A DNA stretch of 39,489 nucleotides from Clostridiales bacterium (GCA_015258265.1 JABZIP010000011.1:1-39489), one strand, 5' to 3'. Shown: positions 8,694 through 17,327, counted from the stretch's first letter. Numbers and translations: made by a program. The notes: generated from the letters alone by a model not told the origin.

Positions 8694-9470
8694 ATGAAAA
8701 AATTTAATCATGTAATTGTAAGAAGACCTTGTAAGGCTATGGTAAGCGGAATCACAAGCGGTCTGTTTCCGGGAACACCCGATTTCGACCTTGCGTTAAA
8801 ACAACATGACGACTATATCGAAGCTCTCAAAAAATGCGATGTTGATGTTACAGTTTTGCCTGCCGACGAGCGTTATCCCGACTCCTGCTTTGTAGAGGAT
8901 CCCGCTCTCATCACAAGAGCTTGCGCAATAATCACAAATCCGGGTGCTGAATCCAGAAACGGTGAAAAAAATGAAATCATAGACGCTATCAAAAAATTCT
9001 TCAGCGACGACAAAATCGAATATATTAAATCCCCAGGTACTCTTGAGGGCGGGGATGTAATGATGGTAGGAGATCATTTCTACGTAGGAAGATCTGCAAG
9101 AACAAATGAAGAAGGTATCCGCCAACTTACAGAAATCCTTGCAAAATACGGAATGACTTGCTCCGAAGTTAAACTGGAAAAAGTATTACACCTCAAAACC
9201 GGCGTAAACTATCTGGAAGACAACAATATGCTCGTAAGCGGCGAATTTGTAACAAAGCCTGACTTTGAAAAATATAACAAGGTTGTAATTCCTGAGGAAG
9301 AAGCATATGCGGCAAACTGCATATGGGTAAACGATACCGTTATCGTGCCTGCCGGCTACCCTGCTGTTCTAAAAGCAGTTCAGGATTTGGGTTACAAGAC
9401 ATTGCTTGTGGACACATCCGAATATAGAAAGCTCGATGGAGGTCTAAGCTGTCTTTCACTGAGATTCTAA
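8694..9470 (+). CDS. DDAH/arginine-deiminase-superfamily hydrolase
   Basis: Guanidino-modifying enzyme of 258 residues, the size of bacterial dimethylarginine dimethylaminohydrolase (methylated arginine or arginine to citrulline). Visible catalytic parts: the acidic pair in CFVEDPAL (Glu68-Asp69), the LEGGD motif (117-121), GRSART with Arg133, His166 in LHLKTG and the nucleophile Cys253 near the C-terminus (GGLSCLSLRF). The order and spacing fit DDAH, whose His and Cys are about 87 apart. It lacks the extra domain of the ~410-residue ArcA arginine deiminases. AAGGAGG precedes the ATG. The next gene, 45 nt on, encodes a basic amino acid antiporter, suggesting arginine-derivative uptake and breakdown. 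Whether the substrate is methylarginine, arginine or another guanidine is open. Confidence 0.88.
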   Translation: MKKFNHVIVRRPCKAMVSGITSGLFPGTPDFDLALKQHDDYIEALKKCDVDVTVLPADERYPDSCFVEDPALITRACAIITNPGAESRNGEKNEIIDAIKKFFSDDKIEYIKSPGTLEGGDVMMVGDHFYVGRSARTNEEGIRQLTEILAKYGMTCSEVKLEKVLHLKTGVNYLEDNNMLVSGEFVTKPDFEKYNKVVIPEEEAYAANCIWVNDTVIVPAGYPAVLKAVQDLGYKTLLVDTSEYRKLDGGLSCLSLRF

Positions 9471-9515
9471 GTCCGCATAACCGAAGTTTAATTTCGTATA
9501 ATTTAGGTGTAAAAA

Positions 9516-10952
9516 ATGAACAATGATAAAGAAAAAAATTTAGGCGTATTTCCTTTAGTCATGTTTGCAGTAGGCACCACACTTGCGAGCGGAGTTTTCA
9601 GCTTATCAGGTGACTTTGCAGCTAAGGGCGCATATACCCTGGCAACCTTGATAGGTTGGCTGATATGCGGTATCGGTATGTTTGCTCTGACAATGTGTTT
9701 TTTCAAACTAAGTGTCGTAAAAAGCGAACTTACAGACGGAATTTACAGTTATGCCAAAGAGGGCTTTGGTGATTATGTAGGCTTCAACTCAGCTTGGGGA
9801 TACTGGATGAGCGCTATACTGGCACAAATTTCCTTCATAACTCTACTGTTCCAAACCTTGGGAAATTACTCCGATATGTTTGGAAGCGGCGCAAACCTGT
9901 TTTCCTGCGCTGTCGGCTCTGTAATAATGTGGCTGTTTGCTTTATTGATTTTGAGAGGCGTAAATCAAGCGGTAATAGTGAACGCTATAGTAGTTTTGGC
10001 AAAAGCTGCACCTATTTTGGTAGTTGTTGTAGCTATCCTGCTTGGAGGAGCTTTTAAGTGGAGCATATTCACTCAGAACTTTGGCGGCATAGGCGAGCTT
10101 TCGCTTCTTGAACAGGTTAAAAATACAGTATATACAACTGTTTGGATTTTCATAGGAATAGAAGGTGCGGTAGTAATATCCGGAAGAGGTAAAACTACTA
10201 AAATTGCGGGGCAAGCTACTATATTTTCCTTCGCATCGCTGTTTATCCTATACTTCATGATTTCATTCCTGTCCATGGGTGTAATGCCGGCAGAAGAACT
10301 AGCCGCACTCGAAAATCCTTCACTGGGTGGTGTACTCGAAGCCGTAGTCGGTCCTTGGGGAGCTACACTTGTAAACTTTGCAGTAGTAATTTCACTTGGC
10401 GGCGCAATGTTCTCCTACACTATACTTTGTGTAGACAGCGCATTCGGTCCGTCTGAGCATAGCGCATTCCCTGCTATATTCTCAAAGAAAAACAAATACG
10501 GTGCTCCTACATGGGCGGTAATAGGCACGGCGCTGATAATACAATTTTTCATAGTTGTAATCTACTTCAACCAAGCTACTTTCCAAGCGGTATATGCACT
10601 TTCGACTTCCGCAATAATGGTTCCGTATGTATTTTCGGCATTCTACTATTTTAAAGTAGTTTCAAAAGGCGAGGATATACAATACGAAAACGGAAAGCGG
10701 ACAATTCCATGGATTATAGCTATACTTGGAGCTATATACGGAGTATGGCTGCTATACGCGTCAGGTCTGACATACATATTGGCAGCAACCTTGCTATATG
10801 CACCTGGAACGCTTATGTACATATACAATAGGAAGCAACTCAAAAAGCCTATGTTTGATAATATAGCAGATTTAATCATCTGCATAGCAATAATGCTATC
10901 CGCCGTGGTTGCCGTAGTATTCACAATGAACAAGACCATAGTTTGGTTCTAA
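9516..10952 (+). CDS. APC-family basic amino acid antiporter (arginine/ornithine type)
   Basis: Inner-membrane exchanger of 478 residues with about 12-13 helices. The first helix has the APC substrate motif GTTLASGVFSL, followed by GIYSYAKEGFGDYVGFNSAWGYW (residue order typical of the ArcD/LysI branch of APA transporters) and IGIEGAVVISGR. It probably exchanges arginine for ornithine or citrulline-pathway products, which fits the hydrolase gene upstream. A second protein of equal length and very similar layout is encoded at 35845-37281. AGGTG lies before the ATG. The operon ends in a strong hairpin at 10964-10999. Confidence 0.88.
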   Translation: MNNDKEKNLGVFPLVMFAVGTTLASGVFSLSGDFAAKGAYTLATLIGWLICGIGMFALTMCFFKLSVVKSELTDGIYSYAKEGFGDYVGFNSAWGYWMSAILAQISFITLLFQTLGNYSDMFGSGANLFSCAVGSVIMWLFALLILRGVNQAVIVNAIVVLAKAAPILVVVVAILLGGAFKWSIFTQNFGGIGELSLLEQVKNTVYTTVWIFIGIEGAVVISGRGKTTKIAGQATIFSFASLFILYFMISFLSMGVMPAEELAALENPSLGGVLEAVVGPWGATLVNFAVVISLGGAMFSYTILCVDSAFGPSEHSAFPAIFSKKNKYGAPTWAVIGTALIIQFFIVVIYFNQATFQAVYALSTSAIMVPYVFSAFYYFKVVSKGEDIQYENGKRTIPWIIAILGAIYGVWLLYASGLTYILAATLLYAPGTLMYIYNRKQLKKPMFDNIADLIICIAIMLSAVVAVVFTMNKTIVWF

Positions 10953-10963
10953 AACAACCACTA

Positions 10964-10999
10964 AAAAACTCACTTAAACGAAAGTTTAAGTGAGTTTTT
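10964..10999. terminator. Bidirectional terminator between antiporter gene and eut operon
   Basis: A perfect 16-bp inverted repeat (10964-10979 and 10984-10999) with GAAA loop, an A run on one side and a T run on the other. It ends the plus-strand antiporter operon and, 6 bp beyond the pduL stop, the minus-strand eut operon. Confidence 0.92.
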
Positions 11000-11004
11000 A
11001 TTTG

Positions 11005-11649
11005 CTATTTAATTATCTTTGCTTTTGAAGAATTGGTTAATCCCATTGCATTTGCTTCTTCTGTATCAACATGGCAATCCAGCTTTGAGCTATCCGTTAC
11101 TCTGATAGTTACATTTGACAGCACGCCGCCTCTTGCTCCTTGAATTTCGAGCGACACTTCCTGTCCGTCAAACACCCCGAATTTCTGCGCGTCTTCGGGT
11201 GTCATATGAATGTGCCTTTTGGCTACTATTGCCGCCTCTTTCAAGAATACCGAACCCTTTGGTCCTATTACGGTAATAGGTGCTGCACCGTCAAGCTCTC
11301 CCGATATTCTGAGCGGAGCCTTGATTCCCAATTTGAAATTATCGCTCGCAAATATCTCGACTTGAGTCTTTCCTCTAAGCGGGCCCAAAATTCTGACATT
11401 TTCTATTGCGCCCTTAGGACCGCAAATAATTACGGTTTCCTTACAGGCAAACTGTCCCGGTTGCGACAAGTCCTTGAGCGGTGTCAGTTCGTAATCATAT
11501 CCGAAACAAGCTGCAAGATCGTCCTCGGAAAGGTGAATGTGCCTATTGGATACGCCTATAGGCACTATAGGTTCTTCCTTTATCTCCACGCCCTGCTTTT
11601 TCAAAAGCTCTATAATCGCTTCTTGTACTTTTTCTACATCTAAACTCAT
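11005..11649 (-). CDS. pduL: Phosphate propanoyltransferase PduL (EutD-equivalent phosphotransacetylase)
   Basis: Converts acetyl-CoA plus phosphate to acetyl-phosphate and CoA inside the microcompartment, recycling CoA for EutE. Two PTAC half-domains carry the zinc-binding motifs SNRHIHLSEDDL (about 33-44) and KRHIHMTPEDA. Residues 4-20 (DVEKVQEAIIELLKKQG) form an amphipathic helix like known encapsulation peptides. Length (214) is typical. It is the last gene of the eut operon, 5 nt after eutE, and is followed at once by a terminator. Confidence 0.95.
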   Translation of the reverse strand: MSLDVEKVQEAIIELLKKQGVEIKEEPIVPIGVSNRHIHLSEDDLAACFGYDYELTPLKDLSQPGQFACKETVIICGPKGAIENVRILGPLRGKTQVEIFASDNFKLGIKAPLRISGELDGAAPITVIGPKGSVFLKEAAIVAKRHIHMTPEDAQKFGVFDGQEVSLEIQGARGGVLSNVTIRVTDSSKLDCHVDTEEANAMGLTNSSKAKIIK

Positions 11650-11653
11650 AAAT

Positions 11654-13141
11654 TTACTCCATTGCCTTTATAACAGCTACTATCATTTCTTTTAACTCAT
11701 CAGGAGTTATAGAAACATTTGCCGATTTGCAAGTAGTCGGCTTTTCATTTCCATGATATTTTTGGAATATCGCATCGTCCGCTGCCAAAGTTCTAACATC
11801 CTTGATACCGTATGCTAAAACTTTTTTGTTAATCAAATGTAACGGTGTAACATTCTCGGAAACCGATGAACCTCCCATAGTTCCACATCCCAGCGTAAAC
11901 GAAGGACTTAGTCCCGTAGACGCACCTGTTCCGCCCTGTGTGCCTCCCGTGTTCACCAAAATTCTGGATGCAGGTTTTGCTGCAAATTTCAGCGCCATAT
12001 CAGGATCTTGAGTATGTATACTCATTGTATGACCTATACCGTTTTGTAACAATGCTATCGAAAGGTCGCACGCTTCATGCCAATCCTCAACGGTATAAAA
12101 TGCTATTACAGTTGTAAGTTTTTCGTAGGATAACGGATTTCCTTCTCCTACACCCGTTTGTCTACCTACAAGCAATCTTGTACCGAAAGGTATTTCAATT
12201 CCGGCAGCCTTAGCGATAACTTCCGGCTTCTTCGCTACAAACTTAGCATTCATAGTGTGTCCGTTTTTGAACAGTAAATCGCAAACCTTCGCTGTTTCTT
12301 CGGCTGTCATAAAGTACGCACCCTGCTTTTCAAGTTCATCTATAACCTCAAGCTCGTTTGCTTCTTCCGCGATAATAGACTGCTCAGACGCACAAACCGT
12401 ACCGTTATCGAAAGTCTTACTAGCCATAATCTTTTCTACCGCATCGTGCACATTTGCAGTTTTTTCGATATATGCAGGTGAATTTCCGGCTCCAACTCCG
12501 ATAGCCGGTTTGCCGGCACTGTATGCAGCTTTCACCATTGCAGGGCCGCCTGTCGCTATAATCAGTTTAACATAGTCGCTGTGCATAAGTTCGTCAGTTG
12601 CCTGCATCGACAATGTTCTAAGGCATCCTACCGAATTTGCAGGGGCTCCCGCTTCAACTGCCGCTCTTTCCATAAGCTCCGCCGCTCTCAAAGTACACTT
12701 TGCCGCAGACGGATGTGGTGAAAATACGATAGGGTTTCTAGCTTTTAATGCTATAATTGATTTGAAAATCACTGTCGAAGTAGGATTTGTAGACGGTATA
12801 ATGCCCATTACAAGCCCAACCGGTGCTGCTATTTCAACAGTCTTATTTTCTTTGTTTTCATTTATAATTCCAGCGGTCTTCATATCCTTTATCGATTCAT
12901 AAAGCATACCCGAAGCCATATGGTTTTTATACACCTTGTCCATTACTACGCCGAAACCTGTTTCTTCAACTGCCATCTGCGCAAGTTCCAGAGCGTGTTC
13001 CTCGGCAACTTTCACCATATTTCTGATGATTTTATCTATTTGCTCCTCGGTGTAAGTTTCTAAAATTTTCGCTGCTTCATTACCGTTTTTTGCTATATCT
13101 CTAGCTTCCTGTACTGAAAGCAAATCTTTATCAAATCCCAT
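11654..13141 (-). CDS. eutE: CoA-acylating acetaldehyde dehydrogenase
   Basis: Oxidises acetaldehyde to acetyl-CoA with NAD+ in the microcompartment lumen. It has the aldehyde dehydrogenase fold with GIIPSTNPTSTVIFKS (cofactor site), GVGAGNSPAYIE and the catalytic Cys in NGTVCASEQS. I chose the ATG at 13141 (495 aa), which has AGAGGGAG at a good distance; the GTG two codons earlier is too close to the SD. The first residues (FDKDLLSVQEARDIAKNG) resemble the N-terminal targeting helices of such enzymes. It lies between the EutQ-N-like gene and pduL. Confidence 0.95.
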   Translation of the reverse strand: MGFDKDLLSVQEARDIAKNGNEAAKILETYTEEQIDKIIRNMVKVAEEHALELAQMAVEETGFGVVMDKVYKNHMASGMLYESIKDMKTAGIINENKENKTVEIAAPVGLVMGIIPSTNPTSTVIFKSIIALKARNPIVFSPHPSAAKCTLRAAELMERAAVEAGAPANSVGCLRTLSMQATDELMHSDYVKLIIATGGPAMVKAAYSAGKPAIGVGAGNSPAYIEKTANVHDAVEKIMASKTFDNGTVCASEQSIIAEEANELEVIDELEKQGAYFMTAEETAKVCDLLFKNGHTMNAKFVAKKPEVIAKAAGIEIPFGTRLLVGRQTGVGEGNPLSYEKLTTVIAFYTVEDWHEACDLSIALLQNGIGHTMSIHTQDPDMALKFAAKPASRILVNTGGTQGGTGASTGLSPSFTLGCGTMGGSSVSENVTPLHLINKKVLAYGIKDVRTLAADDAIFQKYHGNEKPTTCKSANVSITPDELKEMIVAVIKAME

Positions 13142-13157
13142 ATTCACACACTCCCTC

Positions 13158-13433
13158 TTATTTTAAAAGTCCTTTTTCATTTAGTACTTCAAGAACCGCG
13201 CGGACAAGCGTTTCCTTGCTGATTTCAAATGTATTTCCCTCATCACAGCACGCCGACTTACTTGACGCTGTACAACTACATCTATCCTGCTTTTCATCTA
13301 CGAGCTTTACGCCTACATTTTTTGCAATATCCCTTGCAGACGGTGTAATTAGCGTATTGGTGTCGATTAGTATCTCTGTTTCGTGATTTTTTACACATTC
13401 TTCAATTATTTTTTCCGTAATTAGTTTTTTCAT
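13158..13433 (-). CDS. Small protein like the N-terminal domain of EutQ, Cys-rich
   Basis: A 91-residue protein that begins KKLITEKIIEECV and has ITPSARDIAKNVGVKLVDE, which closely resembles the N-terminal domain of enterobacterial EutQ and the start of EutT (LSPAAREYLQG). It then has a Cys-rich linker (CSC and CC around residues 53-64) and ends in an amphipathic helix, ISKETLVRAVLEVLNEKGLL, like an encapsulation or shell-binding peptide. The cupin part of EutQ is encoded separately at 16890-17327. It lies between pduT and eutE. The Cys cluster might hold a metal or Fe-S centre next to the PduST redox pair; this is inference. AGAGGTAGG precedes the ATG. Confidence 0.8.
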   Translation of the reverse strand: MKKLITEKIIEECVKNHETEILIDTNTLITPSARDIAKNVGVKLVDEKQDRCSCTASSKSACCDEGNTFEISKETLVRAVLEVLNEKGLLK

Positions 13434-13467
13434 TTAGACCTACCTCTTTTCTAAAAGTCTTTCACTT

Positions 13468-14016
13468 TTAATACAGTCTTTCAACCAATTTCTCCGACGG
13501 CGACGGAATTATTTCCGAATTTATGAGCATTCCGTTTTCGCCAATTATTTGCTTTCCTGCTTCGGAACCCGCTTTTACCGCTGCAACATCGCCTGTAAAA
13601 GTGAAATACGCCTTCCCTCCAAGTCCCGTACCAAGTCTAATTTCTATCGCTTCCAAATCTGCGGCTTTCAACACCGCATCCGCCGCTATAATCATAGTTG
13701 CAAGTGAATACGATTCCAGTATTCCGATAGCTTGTATTCTTTCTGGCATAGCCGTCGATACTATTGCAGGAAATATTCCGGGATGCACATTTGGAATTAT
13801 TATGTGATCAACCAAAAATTCTCCCGCCTCGTTTACGCCGCTTTTAACAGATGCTTCAACTGCAGAAACATCCCCATACACTATAGCTATATACTTTCCG
13901 GGACAGACCGAATTTGCCGTTGCTATCTCCACATCAGATGTCTTTACCATCTGGTCGGCTGAATAGATTCCCTTAGCTATACTATTAAATTCTACCATTC
14001 CTATTGCTTTTGCCAT
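13468..14016 (-). CDS. pduT: Tandem-BMC shell protein PduT with Fe-S pore cysteine
   Basis: Trimeric shell protein made of two BMC domains (about 1-90 and 91-182). Cys38 in SVCPGKY is at exactly the residue number of the Cys that holds the [4Fe-4S] cluster in the pore of Salmonella PduT, so electron transfer through the shell is expected. Length (182) matches PduT. It follows pduS by a 1-nt gap, and the two products are known partners in Pdu compartments. AGGAGAG lies before the ATG. PduT is not part of the classical enterobacterial Eut set. Confidence 0.95.
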   Translation of the reverse strand: MAKAIGMVEFNSIAKGIYSADQMVKTSDVEIATANSVCPGKYIAIVYGDVSAVEASVKSGVNEAGEFLVDHIIIPNVHPGIFPAIVSTAMPERIQAIGILESYSLATMIIAADAVLKAADLEAIEIRLGTGLGGKAYFTFTGDVAAVKAGSEAGKQIIGENGMLINSEIIPSPSEKLVERLY

Positions 14017-14017
14017 A

Positions 14018-15346
14018 CTATACTCTCCTAATAATTATATAGCCTTTGTCAATGGCTTCTACTTTACCGTCAATACTCGAATGTACGCTTGTTCCGAGTG
14101 CATCCGCAGGCACATCTGCAATCAGCTGTCCCGCCGTAACCATATCTCCCACTTGAACCTTGGGTTCAGCTTTTGCTCCCACAAAATCGCCAAGCGATAT
14201 ACCCACAACATCAGGCACTACAACCTCGTCGCTAAGAGGTGCTTTTACATCAAATTTTTGTATATTCAACTTGTGTATAAGCCTTTTGCTTGGAACGAGC
14301 CTGTACTCTCGCATAGCTCTAGGCGTAAATTCCGAACTCTTCGGCGTATGCTTTATGCCCGCTTCTCTGAGCTTTACCATATAATACAAATTTGCCATTT
14401 TCGGGTTTATACCTGCAGGACAGGAAAAATATTCGCATAAATTACACTGACAGCAAGTCATCGAAACGGTTTTGTCCTCATCCGCTTCCAAACTGTAACC
14501 CATGGATCTCACCATCTTGTGCGGACTCGTGCTGTGTCCCAAAAGATATCTCGGGCACATATCCGTACATATCCTACATTGTTCACAAGCAGTTTTGTTC
14601 ATCATCATAGCACTTTTCAGTGTCTTTTTCTTTTTCGCTATCAATGCATGATCTTCTTTGAGCACGACTAAGCCTTTGGTTTTTCTCGTAACATAACCGT
14701 TTGTATTATACAAGAGCGGCCCCATCATCGGACCTCCGTCTATTACCGCATATCCTGTCAAATCATCTCTGCCCGCCATTTTAAACAATATCTCAAGCGG
14801 AGTTCCCACCGGTACTTTTACTGTGATAGGGTTTGGGACATCTCCCGCAATCGTTACATATTTCATAGTTACAGGTACATCTAGTGAAGCATTGTAAACA
14901 TTTAATGCGGTTTCCGTATTTATAACCACACAACCTACCGCGATAGGTATACCGGTTTCCGGAACAACTCTGCCCGTAAGCTCGTATACCAAAACCTGCT
15001 CATCTCCCGCAGGATATATATCAGGCAGCTCTCCGATTTCGACTTTCCCTGTCAACGACAATTCCTCGATATCTTTCTTGAGCTTCTCGATTACAGCCTT
15101 GTGTTTTACCTTTATGCCTATAATAGCCTTTTTTGCTCCTACGGCTTCTCCTGCCATATGAAGCCCTTTGATGACTTCTTTGCCGTTAACATCCATTAAC
15201 TGCTGGTCAACTCTCAAAAGCGGCTCACATTCCGCCCCGTTTAAAAGTATATACTCCGCTTTTGCATTCAATTTTACATGTGTCGGGAATCCTGCACCTC
15301 CCGCGCCTGTAACTCCCGCGCTTCTCACTTTTTCGAGTAAATCCAT
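14018..15346 (-). CDS. pduS: PduS-type RnfC-like flavin/Fe-S electron carrier (cobalamin reductase)
   Basis: Cytosolic or compartment-bound NADH-dependent flavoprotein that reduces cob(III)alamin or passes electrons to PduT. The N-terminal GAGGAGFPTHVKL (about 14-26) is the nucleotide-binding loop shared with RnfC/NuoF, LLNGAECEPLL follows, then an SLBB-type region. Two ferredoxin-like clusters are visible: CEQCRICTDMCP (about 254-265) and CCQCNLCEYFSCP (about 298-310). The C-terminal part is biotinyl-lipoyl-like (GAKAEPKVQVGDMVTAGQ). Length (442) fits PduS. AGAGGT precedes the ATG. It lies between eutN and pduT. Confidence 0.93.
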   Translation of the reverse strand: MDLLEKVRSAGVTGAGGAGFPTHVKLNAKAEYILLNGAECEPLLRVDQQLMDVNGKEVIKGLHMAGEAVGAKKAIIGIKVKHKAVIEKLKKDIEELSLTGKVEIGELPDIYPAGDEQVLVYELTGRVVPETGIPIAVGCVVINTETALNVYNASLDVPVTMKYVTIAGDVPNPITVKVPVGTPLEILFKMAGRDDLTGYAVIDGGPMMGPLLYNTNGYVTRKTKGLVVLKEDHALIAKKKKTLKSAMMMNKTACEQCRICTDMCPRYLLGHSTSPHKMVRSMGYSLEADEDKTVSMTCCQCNLCEYFSCPAGINPKMANLYYMVKLREAGIKHTPKSSEFTPRAMREYRLVPSKRLIHKLNIQKFDVKAPLSDEVVVPDVVGISLGDFVGAKAEPKVQVGDMVTAGQLIADVPADALGTSVHSSIDGKVEAIDKGYIIIRRV

Positions 15347-15357
15347 ATTAGACCTCT

Positions 15358-15627
15358 CTATCTGTCAATTACTTCACAATCTTCATCTATAATTCCAACA
15401 ACAACCGCATCAACAGGAACATCGTCGCTTCCAAGCATTCTTCTAGCTGACGAACCGCTTGAAACTATTACTCTATCGCCAATTCCTGCGCTTATTATAT
15501 CGACTACAACGAGTCTTTTTCCGGCATCGGAGCCTCCAATCACTTCCGCAAGCATCAACTTGTAGCCGGTTAGAGAATCCGCCTTTCTGGTTGCCCATAT
15601 ATTATCAATCAGCCTAGCTGTAATCAT
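15358..15627 (-). CDS. eutN: BMC pentameric vertex protein EutN
   Basis: Caps the vertices of the polyhedral shell as a pentamer. The 89-residue sequence has the EutN/CcmL fold signs: an N-terminal ARLIDNIWATRKADSL, VDIISAGIGDRVIVSSGSSAR and a C-terminal VDAVVVGIID. Its start overlaps the end of the GrpU-like gene by 14 nt, which suggests translational coupling. pduS follows after 11 nt. Confidence 0.95.
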   Translation of the reverse strand: MITARLIDNIWATRKADSLTGYKLMLAEVIGGSDAGKRLVVVDIISAGIGDRVIVSSGSSARRMLGSDDVPVDAVVVGIIDEDCEVIDR

Positions 15628-15931
15628 CGTACATCCCTTCTTTTAATTTATTTTCTATCTCCGATATTGCACTGCAAACCGAAGCTGTATCACCAAATAT
15701 TGCCAAAAGAGTCATGTGCTGCGGGCAAATTCCTCTTACATCAAACACATCCACTCCTACCGCTTTTTCCGCTATATCCGATGCGCATACCATATCTATC
15801 ATCTTGCCTTGAACAAGACCTATCGCATCCGCCTCCTCAACAATCTGAGAGGCTTCAGCACCTATTCCTATGCGCCGTTTTAATAATTCCTTTGTCCCCT
15901 GCGAAGGCGACTTTATTATACGATAATCCAA
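15614..15931 (-). CDS. GrpU-like (permuted) BMC shell protein with Cys-Pro pore motif
   Basis: A 105-residue single BMC-domain protein. The core ADAIGLVQGK and LLAIFGDTASV is clear BMC. The first 25 residues (MDYRIIKSPSQGTKELL) are an extra N-terminal segment like that of circularly permuted shell proteins. The loop that is GGG at the pore of ordinary hexamers is GICPQH here (Cys69). The same Cys-Pro sits in the PduT pore, and a GxCPQ-like motif binds an Fe-S cluster in GrpU of glycyl-radical microcompartments. It is encoded beside eutN, pduS and pduT. The start is TTG (15931) behind AGAGGA. The Fe-S role is inference. Confidence 0.82.
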   Translation of the reverse strand: MDYRIIKSPSQGTKELLKRRIGIGAEASQIVEEADAIGLVQGKMIDMVCASDIAEKAVGVDVFDVRGICPQHMTLLAIFGDTASVCSAISEIENKLKEGMYDDYS

Positions 15932-15947
15932 TGTATTCCTCTCATTT

Positions 15948-16793
15948 CTATGATAAAATTTCTTTCGTGCAACTTAGTGCAATTCCAAGAGGTGTAACAA
16001 AAAGCGGATTTTCCGGTTTTATAGTTTTCACCCCCGTACCTTTTTCGATAACTTCTTCTATACCTGTCAGACAGCTGCTGCCACCTACCAAAATTATCTC
16101 TTTTGTATCGTAACCGTCTATCATATTACTCACTATCGACGATATTTTTTCTATTACAGGCTTTACCACAGGGAATATCTCCTTGTGATTTTTGGCATCT
16201 CTCTTATACACATCCGCATTGTCAAAAGGCATCTTGTACGCCCCTGCAAGCACCAGCGAAAAATGTGTACCGCCTGTAGCTTCGTCGTCAACATGAATAA
16301 CCTCGCCGTCTTTGATTATAGCGATGCCCGTAGTACCTCCACCTATGTCGACAACCGCACCGTTTTGAACCTTCAAAAGTTTGTTGGCTGCAGTAGGTTC
16401 GTCCAATAAGGCTGTAACCTCAAAACCTGCTGCCTGTACTACATTTTTTACCGCACCGCCGTCAAGAATATCGGTTCCCGGAGGGATTGCAGCCGCTGCG
16501 TACAAAAGTTCAACTCCCAATTTGCTTTCAAGCTCTTCCTTCATGCCCTTTACCAACTTGATTGCCCCTATGTAGTCCACAAGCATTCCGTCTTTTACCA
16601 CATCGGCATACCTGTATGCACCTGCAACCGGCTCGAAATTTTCGTCCAATACCGCAAGCACGACACACGCAGTACCAAGGTCTACGCCCGTGTAATACAC
16701 TTTCGACTTTCCGACTATCGGCTTTTCGATGACCGCCTCAAATTTCTTAACAAAGGCATTGCATTCCTGAATATTATTCATTTGTTTTTCCAT
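15948..16793 (-). CDS. eutJ: Ethanolamine utilisation chaperone-like protein EutJ
   Basis: Actin/Hsp70-fold ATP-binding protein of 281 residues, found in eut loci; its precise job is unproven. Visible nucleotide-binding parts are GVDLGTACVVLAVLDE (phosphate 1), LDEPTAANKL, VVDIGGGTTGIAII (phosphate 2) and ILVGGSSCLTGIEE (adenosine). GAGGAG lies before the ATG. The 95-bp gap between its start and the eutQ stop has no gene or clear signal. Confidence 0.92.
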   Translation of the reverse strand: MEKQMNNIQECNAFVKKFEAVIEKPIVGKSKVYYTGVDLGTACVVLAVLDENFEPVAGAYRYADVVKDGMLVDYIGAIKLVKGMKEELESKLGVELLYAAAAIPPGTDILDGGAVKNVVQAAGFEVTALLDEPTAANKLLKVQNGAVVDIGGGTTGIAIIKDGEVIHVDDEATGGTHFSLVLAGAYKMPFDNADVYKRDAKNHKEIFPVVKPVIEKISSIVSNMIDGYDTKEIILVGGSSCLTGIEEVIEKGTGVKTIKPENPLFVTPLGIALSCTKEILS

Positions 16794-16889
16794 AAATTAA
16801 ACTCTCCTCGTTGTAATTATTCGTTTCTTCAAATACCCTCAAATACAATGCCTACAACCTAAGACAACAAATATTTTTGGCGTTTTTCT

Positions 16890-17327
16890 TTAATTGCTCT
16901 GCCAATCAGCAGGATATACGAAGTATGCGTATCTTGCTGTTGAAGGTGTCTGGAAATGAATATGGCTATTCTTTGGAATATAAATTATATCGCCTACATT
17001 TCCTTTCACTACCCTACCGTCAATTTCAATTTCCAATTCTCCGTCTATAACATAATCGTATTCGTCATATGTTAAAGTCCACTCAAAGCTCGTATGGTCG
17101 AGTTCCATTATTCCTGCACCCATTCTAGGAGCTTCGTCGAGTGTAACTATATCCTTTAGATAAACACCGGGTGCTCCGTTGAACGGCTCACACTTTACAG
17201 TAGATGTTTTAATCTTCAAAATACCGCTTGGATCTGTTTCTTTTACAAAATCCCCACCTTTTGCTTTCAGCGTTTCTTCAACAACCTGTGCGATAATCGC
17301 TTTTAAAACTTTTTCATTGATTTCCAT
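16890..17327 (-). CDS. eutQ: EutQ cupin-domain protein (acetate kinase of Eut compartments)
   Basis: A cupin of 145 residues that matches the C-terminal part of enterobacterial EutQ, for which acetate kinase activity has been reported. Beta-barrel motifs include YDEYDYVIDGELEIEIDG, VKGNVGDIIYIPKNSHIHF and YFVYPADWQ. The first 20 residues (MEINEKVLKAIIAQVVEETL) form an encapsulation-type helix. I chose the ATG at 17327, with AAAGGAG 5 nt upstream, instead of a TTG further out. The N-terminal domain of a full EutQ is missing here, but a like domain is encoded at 13158-13433. Confidence 0.92.
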   Translation of the reverse strand: MEINEKVLKAIIAQVVEETLKAKGGDFVKETDPSGILKIKTSTVKCEPFNGAPGVYLKDIVTLDEAPRMGAGIMELDHTSFEWTLTYDEYDYVIDGELEIEIDGRVVKGNVGDIIYIPKNSHIHFQTPSTARYAYFVYPADWQSN

